Shown piece by piece: positions 1 to 12,284 of a stretch of DNA of 64,000 nt. The first letter of the stretch is position 1; each line of letters begins with the position of its first letter. The stretch is from NCBI RefSeq assembly GCF_041146795.1, contig NC_135172.1, positions 36,875,623 through 36,939,622 on the forward strand, given 5' to 3'. The notes below the pieces were generated by a model. It ran no database searches. It saw only the letters and a list, made by a program, of their open reading frames with translations, and was not told where the DNA came from. The stretch is from Maylandia zebra (Eukaryota > Chordata > Actinopteri > Cichliformes > Cichlidae). A program made the translations under genes and the position numbers.

Positions 1-3000
1 TGAAGCTTTTGATCCTTTATTCAGTCTTAGTTGCAAACCTCAGCTGTCCTCTTCTGTTGCTACCTCTCAACCTATTTCATCACACCCCTACCTCCCCTGC
101 TGCTCAGGGCTTCTCCACACCTACCCAGCTGTACCTCTTTCTTTCAGTCAAGCCAGCCTCTTTCCCTCTTCAGCACCGATGGCATCCTCTCTCCCCTCTG
201 TTTCCTCTCTACCTGCTAGCTTGCATGGCTCTTGCCTGACCTCTTCTGGCTTTTACACATGTGGTGTGGACTGCAGCGCATCAGCCAGAAGATCCCAAGG
301 AAGTATACTCGGTGGTCACCCAAGCACCAGCACCATCACTACTACAGCCACTTCAGCACACTTCTTCTCTAATCCTATGCACCTAAATGTTGAACGCACT
401 GTTTGTGTGAAGGGGGCACACTACTGTCAGGAGTGCTTATTTAAGGTTGGTCGATCTCTCTTCATTAAATTTGTGTGGCCTAAAGATGCAGGTATTTTTT
501 TACAAAATGTTGAGCTGAATCATGTGTGTTTAAGCTTTTATCGCTTTTCATATTTCTTGTTGTTGCTTTTTTGTGTGTTTGAGCGTCTTGAATTTGTACC
601 CTTTTGCAGCCTATGAATGGTCTGATGGCAGAGTCCGACAAGGTGCACCCAAGTGTTCCTATTCCTCAGACTGCTCCTATTCCTATTCCTATTTGTAATG
701 GCTGTGGCACCTTCTCCGATGGCAAAATGCTCATGCCATCAACCAGTCTTGGCAAGACTGGACAGAAATATGGTTAGTGGAGTCAGTAATGCAGCAGTAC
801 AAATCGGCAACAAAACTGAACTGATTTTATTAACTATAAGCTTCCAAGAAACCTGAGTGTGCTTTAAAATGATCGCTTTGCTAGGATCACCAGAGGGTAC
901 TGGTCCCGAGAACATCCCTCCAGTCGGGGTCTTTTGGGACATTGAGAACTGCAGTGTCCCCAGTGGACGCTCTGCTGGAGCTGTGGTCCAACGAATTCGC
1001 AACCGCTTCTTCCAGGGTCATCGTGAGGCAGAATTCATTTGCGTTTGTGATATTAGCAAGGAGAGTAAAGCTGTCATCCAAGAGCTCAACAACTGCCAGG
1101 TATCAGTAATATTCAAGCAATAAAAGCAGTCTGAAATTACCCTAATTATGACAATACAAATACTGAGTTCTCTTCATGCTGGTAATTGGTTCTATAACAT
1201 TAAGTATAGCTTGTCCTGAAGAGGTTAAAAAAAAGTTGTGCGTTCAGTATTTTTAGCTTGACTGATCAGCTTGTGATTTTTGTCTTAACACATCACACAC
1301 TTTTAAAATATCCATACAGTTTGAGTGTGTATTCAGTCACTGCCTAAAAGGAGGAATAATTCAGACGCTTAATAATTGTACTTTTACAGGTTACTGTTGC
1401 ACATATTAATGCCACAGCCAAGAATGCTGCAGATGACAAACTTCGTCAGAGCCTACGGCGCTTTGCTGAGACGCACACTGCACCTGCAACTGTTGTACTG
1501 GTATCCTGTAAGTTCACCTCTGATTACTTGTAATGAACTACAGCCATGTTACCACACATACATTTGTGATAACACAGGTCACCTTTTTATTAACAGCTGA
1601 TGTGAATTTTGCAAGCGAGTTGAGTGACCTGCGTCATCGCCATGGTTTCCATGTAATCCTGGTTCATGGCAGCCATACATCTTCAGCTCTACTGCAGCAT
1701 GCCAACAGCCATGTGCCCTTTCAGGAGATAACAGCAGATCTGCCACCACGCATGCTTGTCAAAGCGCAGGTAGGCCTCATAAATGCTTCATTAAGATTTT
1801 AAGAGTACTTTTTAAACTGTCCTTTTATTAAGGTAAGTATACGCTAACAAAATTAACGAAGGACAAAATCTCATTTTAATGTAAACTTGCCAAATGTGAA
1901 GAGCGATGCAGCTGGAATGTGAATTTCACACACGATTGAGTTACTAATCTAATAGTGGGAATTGGAAATCATTAATTGTTGCTAATCGTTAATATTGTCG
2001 GCCATTCCCACTTGTTTTTCCCAAGTAAAAATAAATAAACGTTTTATTTTCTGAGTGTAAATAATACAAACCAGGCAGCCGCGGTGTCTTTTCCTCCCCT
2101 CCTTCAGCCCAGTTTCAACCACCTCTATGTGCACAACCTCCCTCTCAACTGTGACAAGAACATGCGGAACGCTGTGAAGCTCAGGCTCCGCCGGCTGTCA
2201 GACAACTGTGGCGGCAGAGTACTTGGTGTGTCCCAGGGCACAGCAGTCCTCCGCTTTGGCAGCCCTGAGGCAGCTACACGTGCCCGCAAGCGAATGGAAA
2301 ATGAGGATGTGTTTGGCCACAGAATCAGCCTCTCCTTCTCCCCGCGGCCCAGAGACGATGCAAGTCCTGAGTCTGAGCTTCGTTCTCAGCCCCATCACTT
2401 GCCTCAGACTCTGGCCCGGACCTCTCAAACCCAGGATTCAATGTTCGGCCCTCCCCCATCTATAGCCTCCTTCTCTTTTCTGCCCCTGGAGACACCCAGG
2501 TCACCCAGAAGGCCACGGCGAGCAACCCGCCCCTGCCACACCCCTGGTCCGGTGGCTGAAAGGCCCTATAGCCCCAGGAGGGGTTGCAGTGGGCCTCCCG
2601 GTGGTGCTCCAGCCAAGCCCCATCAGGTCAGCAGACTCATCTGTGCCTGCTTCCCCTCAGCCTCCATTGCCATCTCTCTTTGTCTGGGCTGCTTTGTAAA
2701 TCACTGTAGCTTCTCCTCCCCCCAGTGACCTTCTAATTGCTGCTTTGACTAACAGCTTGTAACTGTTAGCTCCTGCCTTTTGCCTGCGCATGTAATATGT
2801 GTTGCTTGTCCTTCATTAATCCACTCCTCTCCTGCTCGTCAGTCATCGTGTTATTGCATGAACGCCATATAGCTTTGTGTCTGTGGTTTTGCTCAGTATA
2901 TCAGTGCTGATGTAGTTTGTGAGCTACCATTTTGTGTGTTTTGTCCAGGTTCTGCTTTATGTGCTGCTATAAGCGCTTTCTTTTCTTTTCTATTTTTCAA

Positions 3001-6000
3001 ATTAATGAATTTACTTTTGGAGAAATTTGGACAGTGCTGATTTCTACTATGATTAAAAATGACCTCTAGTGGCTGATTCGGTTTGTCTTTTTCTGGTTTG
3101 TTTGTAACCAGTGTGACAAATGGGGGGGGAGCTGACCCATAAATTAACTGGGATGGACATTTAAGTCTCTTTGTAGTTAAACAGTAAGGAGAAAATGTAA
3201 TTTAAGATTTCTCTTTAAGCACCAAAATTGAATGAAGACATTAAAGCCTAGGTTTTTTGTTGTTGTTTTGTTGTTAGTTTTTTTTATATAAAGCCTTAGA
3301 GGTTTTTATATTTGAGGCTCACAATAAAACAAACGCAATGGGACTACCACAGTATTTTCAGTGTGCTGTTCTCATTGTTGCGAGGGCAAGTAGCAGAAAA
3401 GTTTGAACTGTCTCAGTATTCCTTTTATATCAGAGCAATTTACAGTGTTACACCCTTTAATGCAGTCAAGTTAATTTAAAAAATACAAGTTGTCCTTGGC
3501 TCAGTATGGGCCCTTCGTGAGTTTAGAACATAAGCAAGCACAGTTACGTAGTTACGTTACTTAACTGACGTCTATGAAATTTCTGTTTGATAAACAAAAA
3601 TATATTGTAATCTGGAGAAAAATAATAAAAAATGTCTAAAATATTTGATCATAGTCCTGGAGATTTTCTTTGGTGCCAATCTAAAACCTTTTTGTTAATT
3701 ATAAATTATTATTATTGCTTTTAATATGTAAGAAATTCCCTGAAAATGAGCTCTACGGTAAAGCAGTTTTTCCTTTTTTTGGCATTTTGAATGTACATCC
3801 CTAGTTAAACAGCAGTCCATGGTCTTTTCTGAGTTTCTCTGTTCTGCTTGTATTCGTATTTTGTAACTACTTGAACTAATCGCTTGACCATCCTGTTCCA
3901 CACATGGACAGGATGGATACGACCATTATCTAGCAGGTCAATATCTACAACTTAACTTCTGCCTTCCCTGCTTGATCCAGGAGCTGGGCAGTTTGGAGGG
4001 GAAGGCCAGAATGAACTTTCAGCACTTGGAAAAGGGATGTGCTGCCTCGTCTTTGACCCAGAATAATGGTGAGGCTGGAGCACTGGAGCAACTAACTAAG
4101 CCTGGTCTCACTGTAGAATCCATCTACAGCCAGAGGTACACACAGAGATGGCGGGAATAAATTTTCAACTGAAAATAAAATGTTTGTCATGTTTGCGTCA
4201 TGTTGTTTATCTGCATGTGCCTGTTGTTCATCTTTCTGTATAGCAGAGAGGACTCCAGCCCTCAAAGTGCAACTGAATCCCCTGTTGACCAAGTGGACAG
4301 GAACTCAGGGGAGTTCCAGATTAGCACACCCTCCGCCTTCAGCAAGTTGAACCTACACAGAAGCTTCAGCCCCCTCGTCTTATCTCAGGGCTCCTGGTCT
4401 TCCAGGTTACCTACTGCTGCATGCAAATTATAAACCATGCGTAATGATAAATGTAATTTTAATTATGTTTTTATTGCATCTCTCCATTCTCTAACATAAG
4501 GAGTGCATCCCCTTGCCTATCCAGCCGTTCCTCACCTCTGATTGCTGCCCCTCGTAGCCCTTGTTCTGAAGCTTCTGAGCCTTTCTCAGAGGGAGCAGAG
4601 ATCCAGGTTGCCAACCTGGACTACAGAATGTCTCGCAAGGATCTGCAGCAAACTTTAAATGACACCTTCTCCCGATACGGAAGGGTAAAGCGTAGTCAAA
4701 TTATGCCAATATTTCATGCAACGCATATCTGTGTTCTGCTCACATCTAAGTAGTTTGTATATGTTTTACCTACCCTTTCCTCTCAAAATCACTTTGTGGT
4801 ATAACTTGTTTTGTTTAGGTAAAAAGTGTGGAGCTTAGCCCCCACACTGACTACCAGCTGAAGGCCACAATTCAGATGATGTCCCTGCAGCAGGCCATTA
4901 GTGCAGTCAGCGGCCTACACCGTTACAAGATCGGAGGCAAACGCATTCAGGTGTCTCTGATCACCGGTGGCAGCAACAAATCTCTTGCCATGCTCAGGTA
5001 CAGTTTATATATATTTTAGTTTGGAGCTTTAATATGTTGGTTACATTGTGAAATTTTAAAATTTAAATTGTTGTTTGGTCTATCGTGGTGACATTTGTGG
5101 TTGTTATTTTATAGCCCAGAGATAATCTCCATTCTTCAAGATGCTCCTGCCAGTTGCCTTCCTCTTTTCAAGTTCACTGAGATTTATGAGAAAAAGTCAG
5201 TATCTTTCTAAACTCGTTATTGTCTAATTTTTGCATACACATTTGGTGTTTGAGTATAGCATTCAAAAAATGAGATGGCAAAAAAATGTAGTAAAAGTAT
5301 ATACTCCAACTCTGCCCTGCTCTCTCCAGATATTCCCGTAAGCTCGTGGTTGGCGATCTATATCGGCTCCCAGAGCTGGTTGCAGTGCGGGAGCAGGGAG
5401 GCTCAAGGTTTGTGTGCCTTCTGTCCAACAGCCAAATACGCCAGAGTCCACTGGGATCTTCCCAATCCCAGGAGGGCTCCTCCTCAGCAAGTGGGAGTCC
5501 TGTTGTGTTTGAGGAGTTGGAGTACCATGAACCTGTCTGCAGACAGCACTATTCACTGCAGGACTTCAGGTATACAACAGTTCGAAACCTTTATATTGTA
5601 GCGTAAGTTGACCTTTTTCCATCACTGACTGTTGTTCTTTTTTTGCAGTGAGGCCGACTTTGACCCTGATTCCTATAAAATCCCATTTGTTGTAATGTCT
5701 CTGAGCACACTAGCCTCAGAGGTCCACAGTCTGTTGCAGTCACATCAGGGCACACTTCCACTCCTCAGGTAAGAACTGGTTTATTACCTGTTACGTGTAC
5801 GCATTTTTAATGTTAGAATATATTTTCTGTCGTTATAAAGTTATTAAAAAGTTTAATTTCCATTTAGTTTTCCAGACTGTTATGCAGCAAAATTCAGACC
5901 ACTTCAGCTTGGCAATGAGTCACTGGAAGGTGGTGTTCCTCTGGAGCACCTCGTCACCTGTGTTCCCAGTATCACAGTAGTCACAGCTCAAAATGGTTTC

Positions 6001-9000
6001 AAAGTCATCAAGTGGATCAACAATAAACCTCCGGTGCCAAACTCTGGTAGGTATATTTACAAATCCGGTTTTTATTGGAGTTTCATTTTCATTTTTCACA
6101 GTGCTGTTCAGACCTCTCATCTTGGGTGTGTTTTGGGTTTTTTTTTTTTTTTTTTTGTTTTAAACTCTTTAACCATCTGATATGAGTTCTTGTAAAGTTA
6201 TCAGGCAGTTTGCGTTTAGCTCAGGCAGCCCATTTCACCTTAACAATTTATTATTATTATTTTTTTTTTAATTGTCACACAGAGCCATGGATTCAACGCT
6301 GCAAGAGTCCAGTCGGCAATCCACAGCTCATCCAGTTTAGCCGAGAGATTATTGACCTCTTAAAAAGTCAGCCGTCATGCATAATGCCAATCAGCAAATT
6401 CATTCCCTCATATCATCATCACTTTGCCAAGCAGTGCCGCGTCTCCGACTACGGCTTCTCTAAGCTGCTGGAGCTCCTCGAGGCTGTGCCACATGTTCTG
6501 CAGGTATTTTTAATGAGGACCACCCAGTGATGATCTTCCGATTGAACAATGTATTTGTTCATGTTGTCTTTGTTTATTTTATACGTTTTTCATTTTTCTA
6601 ACCAACAGATCTTGGGTATGGGTACAAAGCGTTTACTGACTCTAACTCACCGAGCTCAAGTTAAACGCTTCACCCAAGACCTGCTTAAGCTGCTTAAGTT
6701 TCAAGCCAGCAAACAAGTGGCAATCAAGGACTTTATGCAGGCATACCATTGGTAATTAAACATAAATAGGACACGTGTGTTAGTTTCATAGGAGCGGAAA
6801 AACTGTTTGAATTATTAGTGGTGTGGGTGCTGTAATGCATTCTTTTGTGAATCAGGTGCTTCTCCAGAGACTGGAGAGTAACTGACTATGGGATATGTGA
6901 CTTGATGGATCTGTTGACTGAGATCCCTGACACCACCATCACCATCACACAACAGCCCACCGACACAGTCATCTCAGTTCCTAAGAGGGGTGAGTGCATA
7001 ACTGTCAATTTGGAAGTAGAATTTAAAAGCGCATTAGACTTGAGTTTTAAAAAGGATCTACTTACCTGCAGAAACTGTTAACCAGAGAAACCTTATTTTA
7101 TTTTAATGATGCATTTCTTTTTGGTTGCCTATCACTAAAGTCGTTTTCTTTTTTTCTTTACTAGAGCGTACTATGGAAGAACTGGAGCGTACCAAGCAGT
7201 TTGGGAAGGAGGTGGTGGACCTGCTTCGCCACCAGCCTCACTGTCGAATGCCCTTCAGCAAGTTTATACCAACTTACCACCACCACTTTGGTCGCCAGTG
7301 TAAGCTCAGCCACTATGGGTTCACCAAGCTCATTGAGCTCTTTGAGGCAATCCCTGATGTCCTGATGGTGAGTGTGGCGTGCAGTAGGTTTTTGCTTTTG
7401 GCCAAGGCGATGCACGACGATCGAATCACTTCCAGTATGTACACAGCATAAGAAGTTTTGCCAGCATCAGTCACAGTGAACTGATGCTGCTTTGGTGATG
7501 AGACTTCTGGGAACGAATGGCATGGGGTTATTTTTCACTTAAGAGGATTTGCCATGCCTTTTGATTTCAGTCAGTGGATCAGGCCAGGTTTCTTTTTCCT
7601 GCATCTCCCTTGAGTGCTTGGATAGAACTGTCTTTGTAAATATAATTATGATGTCTGGGACTCTTGGTCTTCATGAAAAACAAACTTACCATTTAATGCC
7701 CTCGTCCTTCATCAGGTGCTGGAGTGCGGTGAGGAGAAAGTGCTGTCTCTCACTGAGGTTGAACGTATCAAAGCTCTGGCAGCTCAGCTGGTCAAGCTGC
7801 TGCGGGCTCAGAAAAACTCCAGTCTGCCTGTGAGTCAGCTGCTCACAGAGTACAGCAAAACCTTTGGTTACGGGCTACGCCTGCAAGACTTCGACGCAAG
7901 CTCCCTGCCTGCTCTGCTGACCAAACTCTGCCATGTTGTCAAGGTAAAGAAGAAAACATCCCCAGGGGAAGCTGTGTAAATCTATCTGCTGAGAAGCTCG
8001 CTGTTGCTTAGTTTAATAAAATAATAAAAATAGAGCTTCACTTGACAGTCAGATGTTTTTTGTAAAGGCAGAAGCATGTGGTCATGTCTGCTAAAAATAA
8101 AATTAATAGATTTGTTGTCTCAGGGGTTTTGTCTTCATTATAAATTAGCCAGTTTATTAAATGCACAAAATGAAGTCTCACACAAAAGTCCTGTCAGTCA
8201 TCCTGGAGGTTATAAAGTTTTTAAAATCACAGTAAACGGTAAAAAGTCTCATTTCATATAACTTGGCATTTTCAGATATTCTTAACTACCCACTTTGTGC
8301 ATTTCTGAAAGGTGGTGGATGGCGCGGATGGTCGGGAAGTGCAGCTGATCAACAGGAAGTCTCTGCGCTCTCTGACCTCACAGCTACTGGCACTGCTCAT
8401 GTCCCAAGAAGATGAGAACATCACCAAAGGTTTGAAGGTGGAGGAGCTGAGCCAGTATTACCTAAGCGTTCACGGAGTTGCGCTAAACCCATGTGAATAT
8501 GGGTTCCTTTCTCTCAGCGAGTTACTGAAGAGCCTTCCATACCTGGTCGAGGTGAGTACGAGAGTTTTCTTTGGGGTTTTCCCCCCCCCCCCAATACTTT
8601 TACTGTGCTTGATCCATAATCATCATCTTTTCACAGCTGTACCACGAGGAAACTGATGATACCACTCAAGCTGCCAGCAGTCATTGGGAAGAATTTGTGA
8701 GGCTAACCAGGCTTTACCAGTTTGCTCGTAATGTACGCGCGCTGCTCCACACCTACCATTACAACCAGATCTTCCTGACTGAGTTCCACGGAGCATACAA
8801 CAAATTCACAGGCTGCAGCCTTGATCCACGTTTCTGTGGGTACACCAGCGTTGATGAGCTGCTCAGTGCGATTCCACAGGTATAGTTACTGCAGTAGAGA
8901 CTGGAGCTCCTCTATAAGGAATCATTCTAAAACATGAACAGGCTTTCATTCAGATTTGCACCTTATGTGACATGGACTTACAGTGGGGCAAAAAAGTATT

Positions 9001-12000
9001 TAGTCAGCCACCGATTGTGCAAGTTCCCCCACCTAAAATGATGACAGAGGTCAGTAATTTGCACCAGAGGTACACTTCAACTGTGAGAGACAGAATGTGG
9101 AAAAAAAAAATCCATGAATCCACATGGTAGGATTTGTAAAGAATTTATTCGTAAATCAGGGTGGAAAATAAGTATTTGGTCAATAACAAAAATACAACTC
9201 AATACTTTGTAACATAACCTTTGTTGCCAATAACAGAGGTCAAACGTTTACTATAGGTCTTTACCAGGTTTGCACACACAGTAGCTGGTATTTTGGCCCA
9301 TTCCTCCATGCAGATCTTCTCGAGAGCAGTGATGTTTTGGGGCTGTCGCCGAGCAACACAGACTTTCAACTCCCGCCACAGATTTTCTATGGGGTTGAGG
9401 TCTGGAGACTGGCTAGGCCACTCCAGGACTTTCAAATGCTTCTTACGGAGCCACTCCTTTGTTGCCCGGGCGGTGTGTTTTGGATCATTGTCATGTTGGA
9501 AGACCCAGCCTCGTTTCATCTTCAAAGTTCTCACTGATGGAAGGAGGTTTTGGCTCAAAATCTCACGATACATGGCCCCATTCATTCTGTCCTTAACACG
9601 GATCAGTCGTCCTGTCCCCTTGGCAGAAAAACAGCCCCATAGCATGATGTTTCCACCCCCATGCTTCACAGTAGGTATGGTGTTCTTGGGATGCAACTCA
9701 GTATTCTTCTTCCTCCAAACACGACGAGTTGCGTTTATACCAAAAAGTTCTACTTTGGTTTCATCTGACCACATGACATTCTCCCAATCCTCTGCTGTAT
9801 CATCCATGTGCTCTCTGGCAAACTTCAGACGGGCCTGGACATGCACTGGCTTCAGCAGCGGAACACGTCTGGCACTGTGGGATTTGATTCCCTGCCGTTG
9901 TAGTGTGTTACTGATGGTGACCTTTGTTACTTTGGTCCCAGCTCTCTGCAGGTCATTCACCAGGTCCCCCCGTGTGGTTCTGGGATCTTTGCTCACCGTT
10001 CTCATGATCATTTTGACCCCACGGGATGAGATCTTGCGTGGAGCCCCAGATCGAGGGAGATTATCAGTGGTCTTGTATGTCTTCCATTTTCTGATGATTG
10101 CTCCCACAGTTGATTTTTTCACACCAAGCTGCTTGCCTATTGTAGATTCACTCTTCCCAGTCTGGTGCAGGTCTACAATACTTTTCCTGGTGTCCTTCGA
10201 AAGCTCTTTGGTCTTGGCCATGGCGGAGTTTGGAGTCTGACTGTTTGAGGCTGTGGACAGGTGTCTTTTATACAGATGATGAGTTCAAACAGGTGCCATT
10301 CATACAGGTAACGAGTGGGGGACAGAAAAGCTTCTTACAGAAGACGTTACAGGTCTGTGAGAGCCAGAGATTTTCCTTGTTTGAGGTGACCAAATACTTA
10401 TTTTCCACCCTAATTTACGAATAAATTCTTTACAAATCCTACTATGTGGATTCATGGATTTTTCTTTCACATTCTGTCTCTCACAGTTGAAGTGTACCTC
10501 TGGTGCAAATTACTGACCTCTGTCATCATTTTAAGTGGGGGAACTTGCACAATCGGTGGCTGACTAAATACTTTTTTGCCCCACTGTATGTGTGCATATG
10601 AGTGTGGACTCCCAAACAGCTTGTATTTACTTGTTTCTCTCCTTCAAAAACTCAGCTCCCTCTCAAGAATCTCCTTATGTGGATGAATTCAGCTTCACCT
10701 ACTGATGATAGTAGTCAGAGTTCTGAACTCAGCTTAGTGAGTTCAGGGCATATATGAAGTAGTTCTCCACCTGCTGCAGGTTCTGGTGAGATTGGACCTC
10801 CAGTTTGTAGGAGACGGACTAATGCCACCAGCACCGTCTAAGATGGTGGAGCTTGAGTCAAAAATCCATTTTAGGGAAGGTTATAAATATTAAATATCAC
10901 CGTATGGCAACCGGACAAGAACGCTAGATAGTGGTGGGGAAAAATGCAAGACAGGAAGAGCAGTTCACTAGTAAAGGGATGGCACATGGTTGTGTTCATA
11001 GTAGAAAATATTTTTAACCTTATATATTTTGGTGGCTAATAATAGACATGGGCAACCAGCCCAAGTAATCTTTGTGTGGGCAACACTGATCTAAATAAAC
11101 TCTTAAACCTTTTCTCTATTGATCGCTTTTGTTAATGTCCTGAACTTTTGTGATAATTGTTTATTTCTATCAGTTCTCACCATTCAGTTTCTGATTTGTT
11201 CTCATCAGGTGATCTGGATCAAAGGGCATGGTCACAAGAGGATTATCGTTTTGAAGAACGATATGAAAGGTAAAGGTGTTGGGAGTCTTTCTTATTGAAA
11301 GTTCAGATTGAACTTTAGGTTACTGACATGCTCCACTGTGCTGACTGAAGTGATCAAACTAAAAGGTGATTTTTGGGTTGTGATTTCATGAGATGGCGGC
11401 TGTGCATTGTAAGAAAATTGTAATTAAAGTGCTTTGTCTGTGTGTTGTAGCAAAACCAAGCTGTTCAGTCTCCAACAGCCCCCAGCCGGAGAACACTGAG
11501 AGCCCGAGAGACAGCCCGATTAGCAGTGCAACATCTGGAGCTCAGAGTCCAGGTAATGGAAGTCATACATGACTGCTCAAGGTTTTTGTAGTCTTTAAAG
11601 ATATACTGAAGAAAATCAGGAGTTCTGAAATAAGCTTTTTCTTAGCTTTACAAAAAAAATCATGGTGAAAAAAGCTCAATGCCTTTTTTTCAGTTTTCAG
11701 TTTTTTATGTTGCATCATTCTCTCCTCCTCTTAATTGGCTATTGTCGAGACCTCGTGTGTTGGCCAGCCTTTTTAATTGATTTTATTTTGTTTTACCTTC
11801 CAGGTGCTGATGCAGCTGCAGAGTCAGAGCTGCTGTGTCTGTCGTCTCCAGTGGACCTGCTGTGTGGCCCTGTTCCATCCTGCCTACCGTCGCCTCAGCT
11901 TCACCCCGACCCCGTTGTCGTCCAGCAGGCGGATCTGATTTACTTTGAGGAGAGAACTCCTCCACTACCAACAGGTGGTCCATCTGATTTATACTGTTTT

Positions 12001-12284
12001 TGTGGTATAAAATTAAAAGGATCAGTCTTATTTGCACCTTTTCCATCTGTAGTTAAGTGTGAGCTTGTTTGTTTGTATTGTTTGAACATGTGGTGGCACT
12101 GGCAGACGTCACAGCTGATCTACCTGCAAAGCGTGATGGCAGCACAGATGACTCTGCAGACCCCAGAGAACCACCACCACCACCTGACACAAAGACCCTC
12201 CTGTCCATGGACAGTCCCAGCAGAAGAGCTTCACGTAGTAGAATCAAATTAGCAGCCAACTTCTCATTCACGGCAGGCCTCTGA
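1..12284 (+). CDS. marf1: MARF1, meiosis regulator and mRNA stability factor 1 (5' partial)
   Basis: A cytoplasmic RNA-binding endonuclease needed in mammalian oocytes for meiosis and transposon silencing; its role in fish is inferred. Coding exons: 1-445, 610-772, 885-1099, 1390-1507, 1597-1769, 2108-2626, 3981-4135, 4244-4405, 4501-4684, 4819-4997, 5115-5195, 5330-5569, 5649-5768, 5868-6046, 6283-6503, 6609-6751, 6856-6989, 7165-7367, 7716-7943, 8312-8551, 8637-8879, 11209-11269, 11451-11552, 11804-11974, 12106-12284. All junctions keep frame, giving 1618 in-window residues against about 1742 in the full human protein. In-window order: Cys cluster (residues 130-190), NYN nuclease (about 210-365, with FWDIEN and a SSDVNF Asp), RRM1 (372-455), RRM2 (675-760), then eight LOTUS/OST-HTH repeats (about 775-1448) and a short tail ending KLAANFS. 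The reading frame is open from base 2, so the true start is upstream. The NYN acidic residues are present, so the nuclease looks active. Confidence 0.97.
2627..3980 (+). other. marf1 intron between RRM1 and linker exons
   Basis: A 1354-bp intron with a GTCAGC donor and a CCAG acceptor. It is T-rich and holds no exon or mobile element that I recognise. The upstream exon frame runs 102 bases into it before a stop at 2726-2728, so retention would yield a protein with NYN and RRM1 but no LOTUS repeats. Confidence 0.6.
8981..9182 (+). repeat. Left inverted repeat of the Tc1 element
   Basis: About 202 bp. It matches the reverse complement of 10387-10586 with few mismatches. The outer end is CAGTGGGGCAAAAAAG and the inner end is near AAGTATTTGGTCA. 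A related AAGTATTT motif also occurs near the outer end, as expected of repeats carrying both outer and inner transposase sites. Confidence 0.92.
9199..10221 (-). CDS. Tc1-type transposase, 340 aa, uninterrupted
   Basis: The enzyme performs cut-and-paste transposition at TA sites. The 340-residue length equals that of salmonid-type Tc1 transposases. The N-terminal paired-like helix-turn-helix domain covers about residues 1-115 and includes the [15 protein letters not shown] helix. The catalytic triad is complete: Asp153 in WSDETK, Asp244 in QHDNDPKHT and Glu279 in NPIENLW. The spacing between the second Asp and the Glu is 34 residues, making it DD34E. The glycine-rich [13 protein letters not shown] segment is present. 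No stop or frameshift is seen. Whether it is expressed or active cannot be judged from sequence. It lies between the two inverted repeats and has no host-gene role. Confidence 0.95.
   Translation of the reverse strand: MAKTKELSKDTRKSIVDLHQTGKSESTIGKQLGVKKSTVGAIIRKWKTYKTTDNLPRSGAPRKISSRGVKMIMRTVSKDPRTTRGDLVNDLQRAGTKVTKVTISNTLQRQGIKSHSARRVPLLKPVHVQARLKFAREHMDDTAEDWENVMWSDETKVELFGINATRRVWRKKNTELHPKNTIPTVKHGGGNIMLWGCFSAKGTGRLIRVKDRMNGAMYREILSQNLLPSVRTLKMKRGWVFQHDNDPKHTARATKEWLRKKHLKVLEWPSQSPDLNPIENLWRELKVCVARRQPQNITALEKICMEEWAKIPATVCANLVKTYSKRLTSVIGNKGYVTKY
10387..10586 (-). repeat. Right inverted repeat of the Tc1 element
   Basis: About 200 bp, inverted relative to 8981-9182. It ends GCCCCACTG next to a TA. 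A few single-base changes and a shorter A run distinguish it from the left copy. Confidence 0.92.
10589..11208 (+). other. Rest of the marf1 intron downstream of Tc1
   Basis: About 620 bp of ordinary intron sequence leading to the CATCAG acceptor before exon 11209. No gene or repeat was recognised. Confidence 0.5.

Larger units (their letters stand above)
8981..10586 (-). mobile_element. Full-length Tc1-type DNA transposon in a marf1 intron
   Basis: About 1606 bp, bounded by TA dinucleotides at 8979-8980 and 10587-10588, the expected Tc1/mariner target duplication. Both ends begin CAGTGGGGC and form inverted repeats at 8981-9182 and 10387-10586. The two repeats are collinear, with only a handful of differences: single-base changes and an A-run length difference. 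Between them lies one uninterrupted transposase gene. The element sits antisense to marf1 in the 2.3-kb intron 8880-11208. The near-identical repeats suggest recent insertion. Confidence 0.96.

Noticed and set aside
179-181. ATG at 179 as the marf1 start codon
   Set aside because: The same frame is open back to base 2 with MARF1-like composition, and the human protein has more upstream sequence, so this is an internal Met.
9293-10240. Plus-strand 315-aa open frame across the transposon
   Set aside because: It is the antisense shadow of the intact transposase and has no family resemblance of its own.
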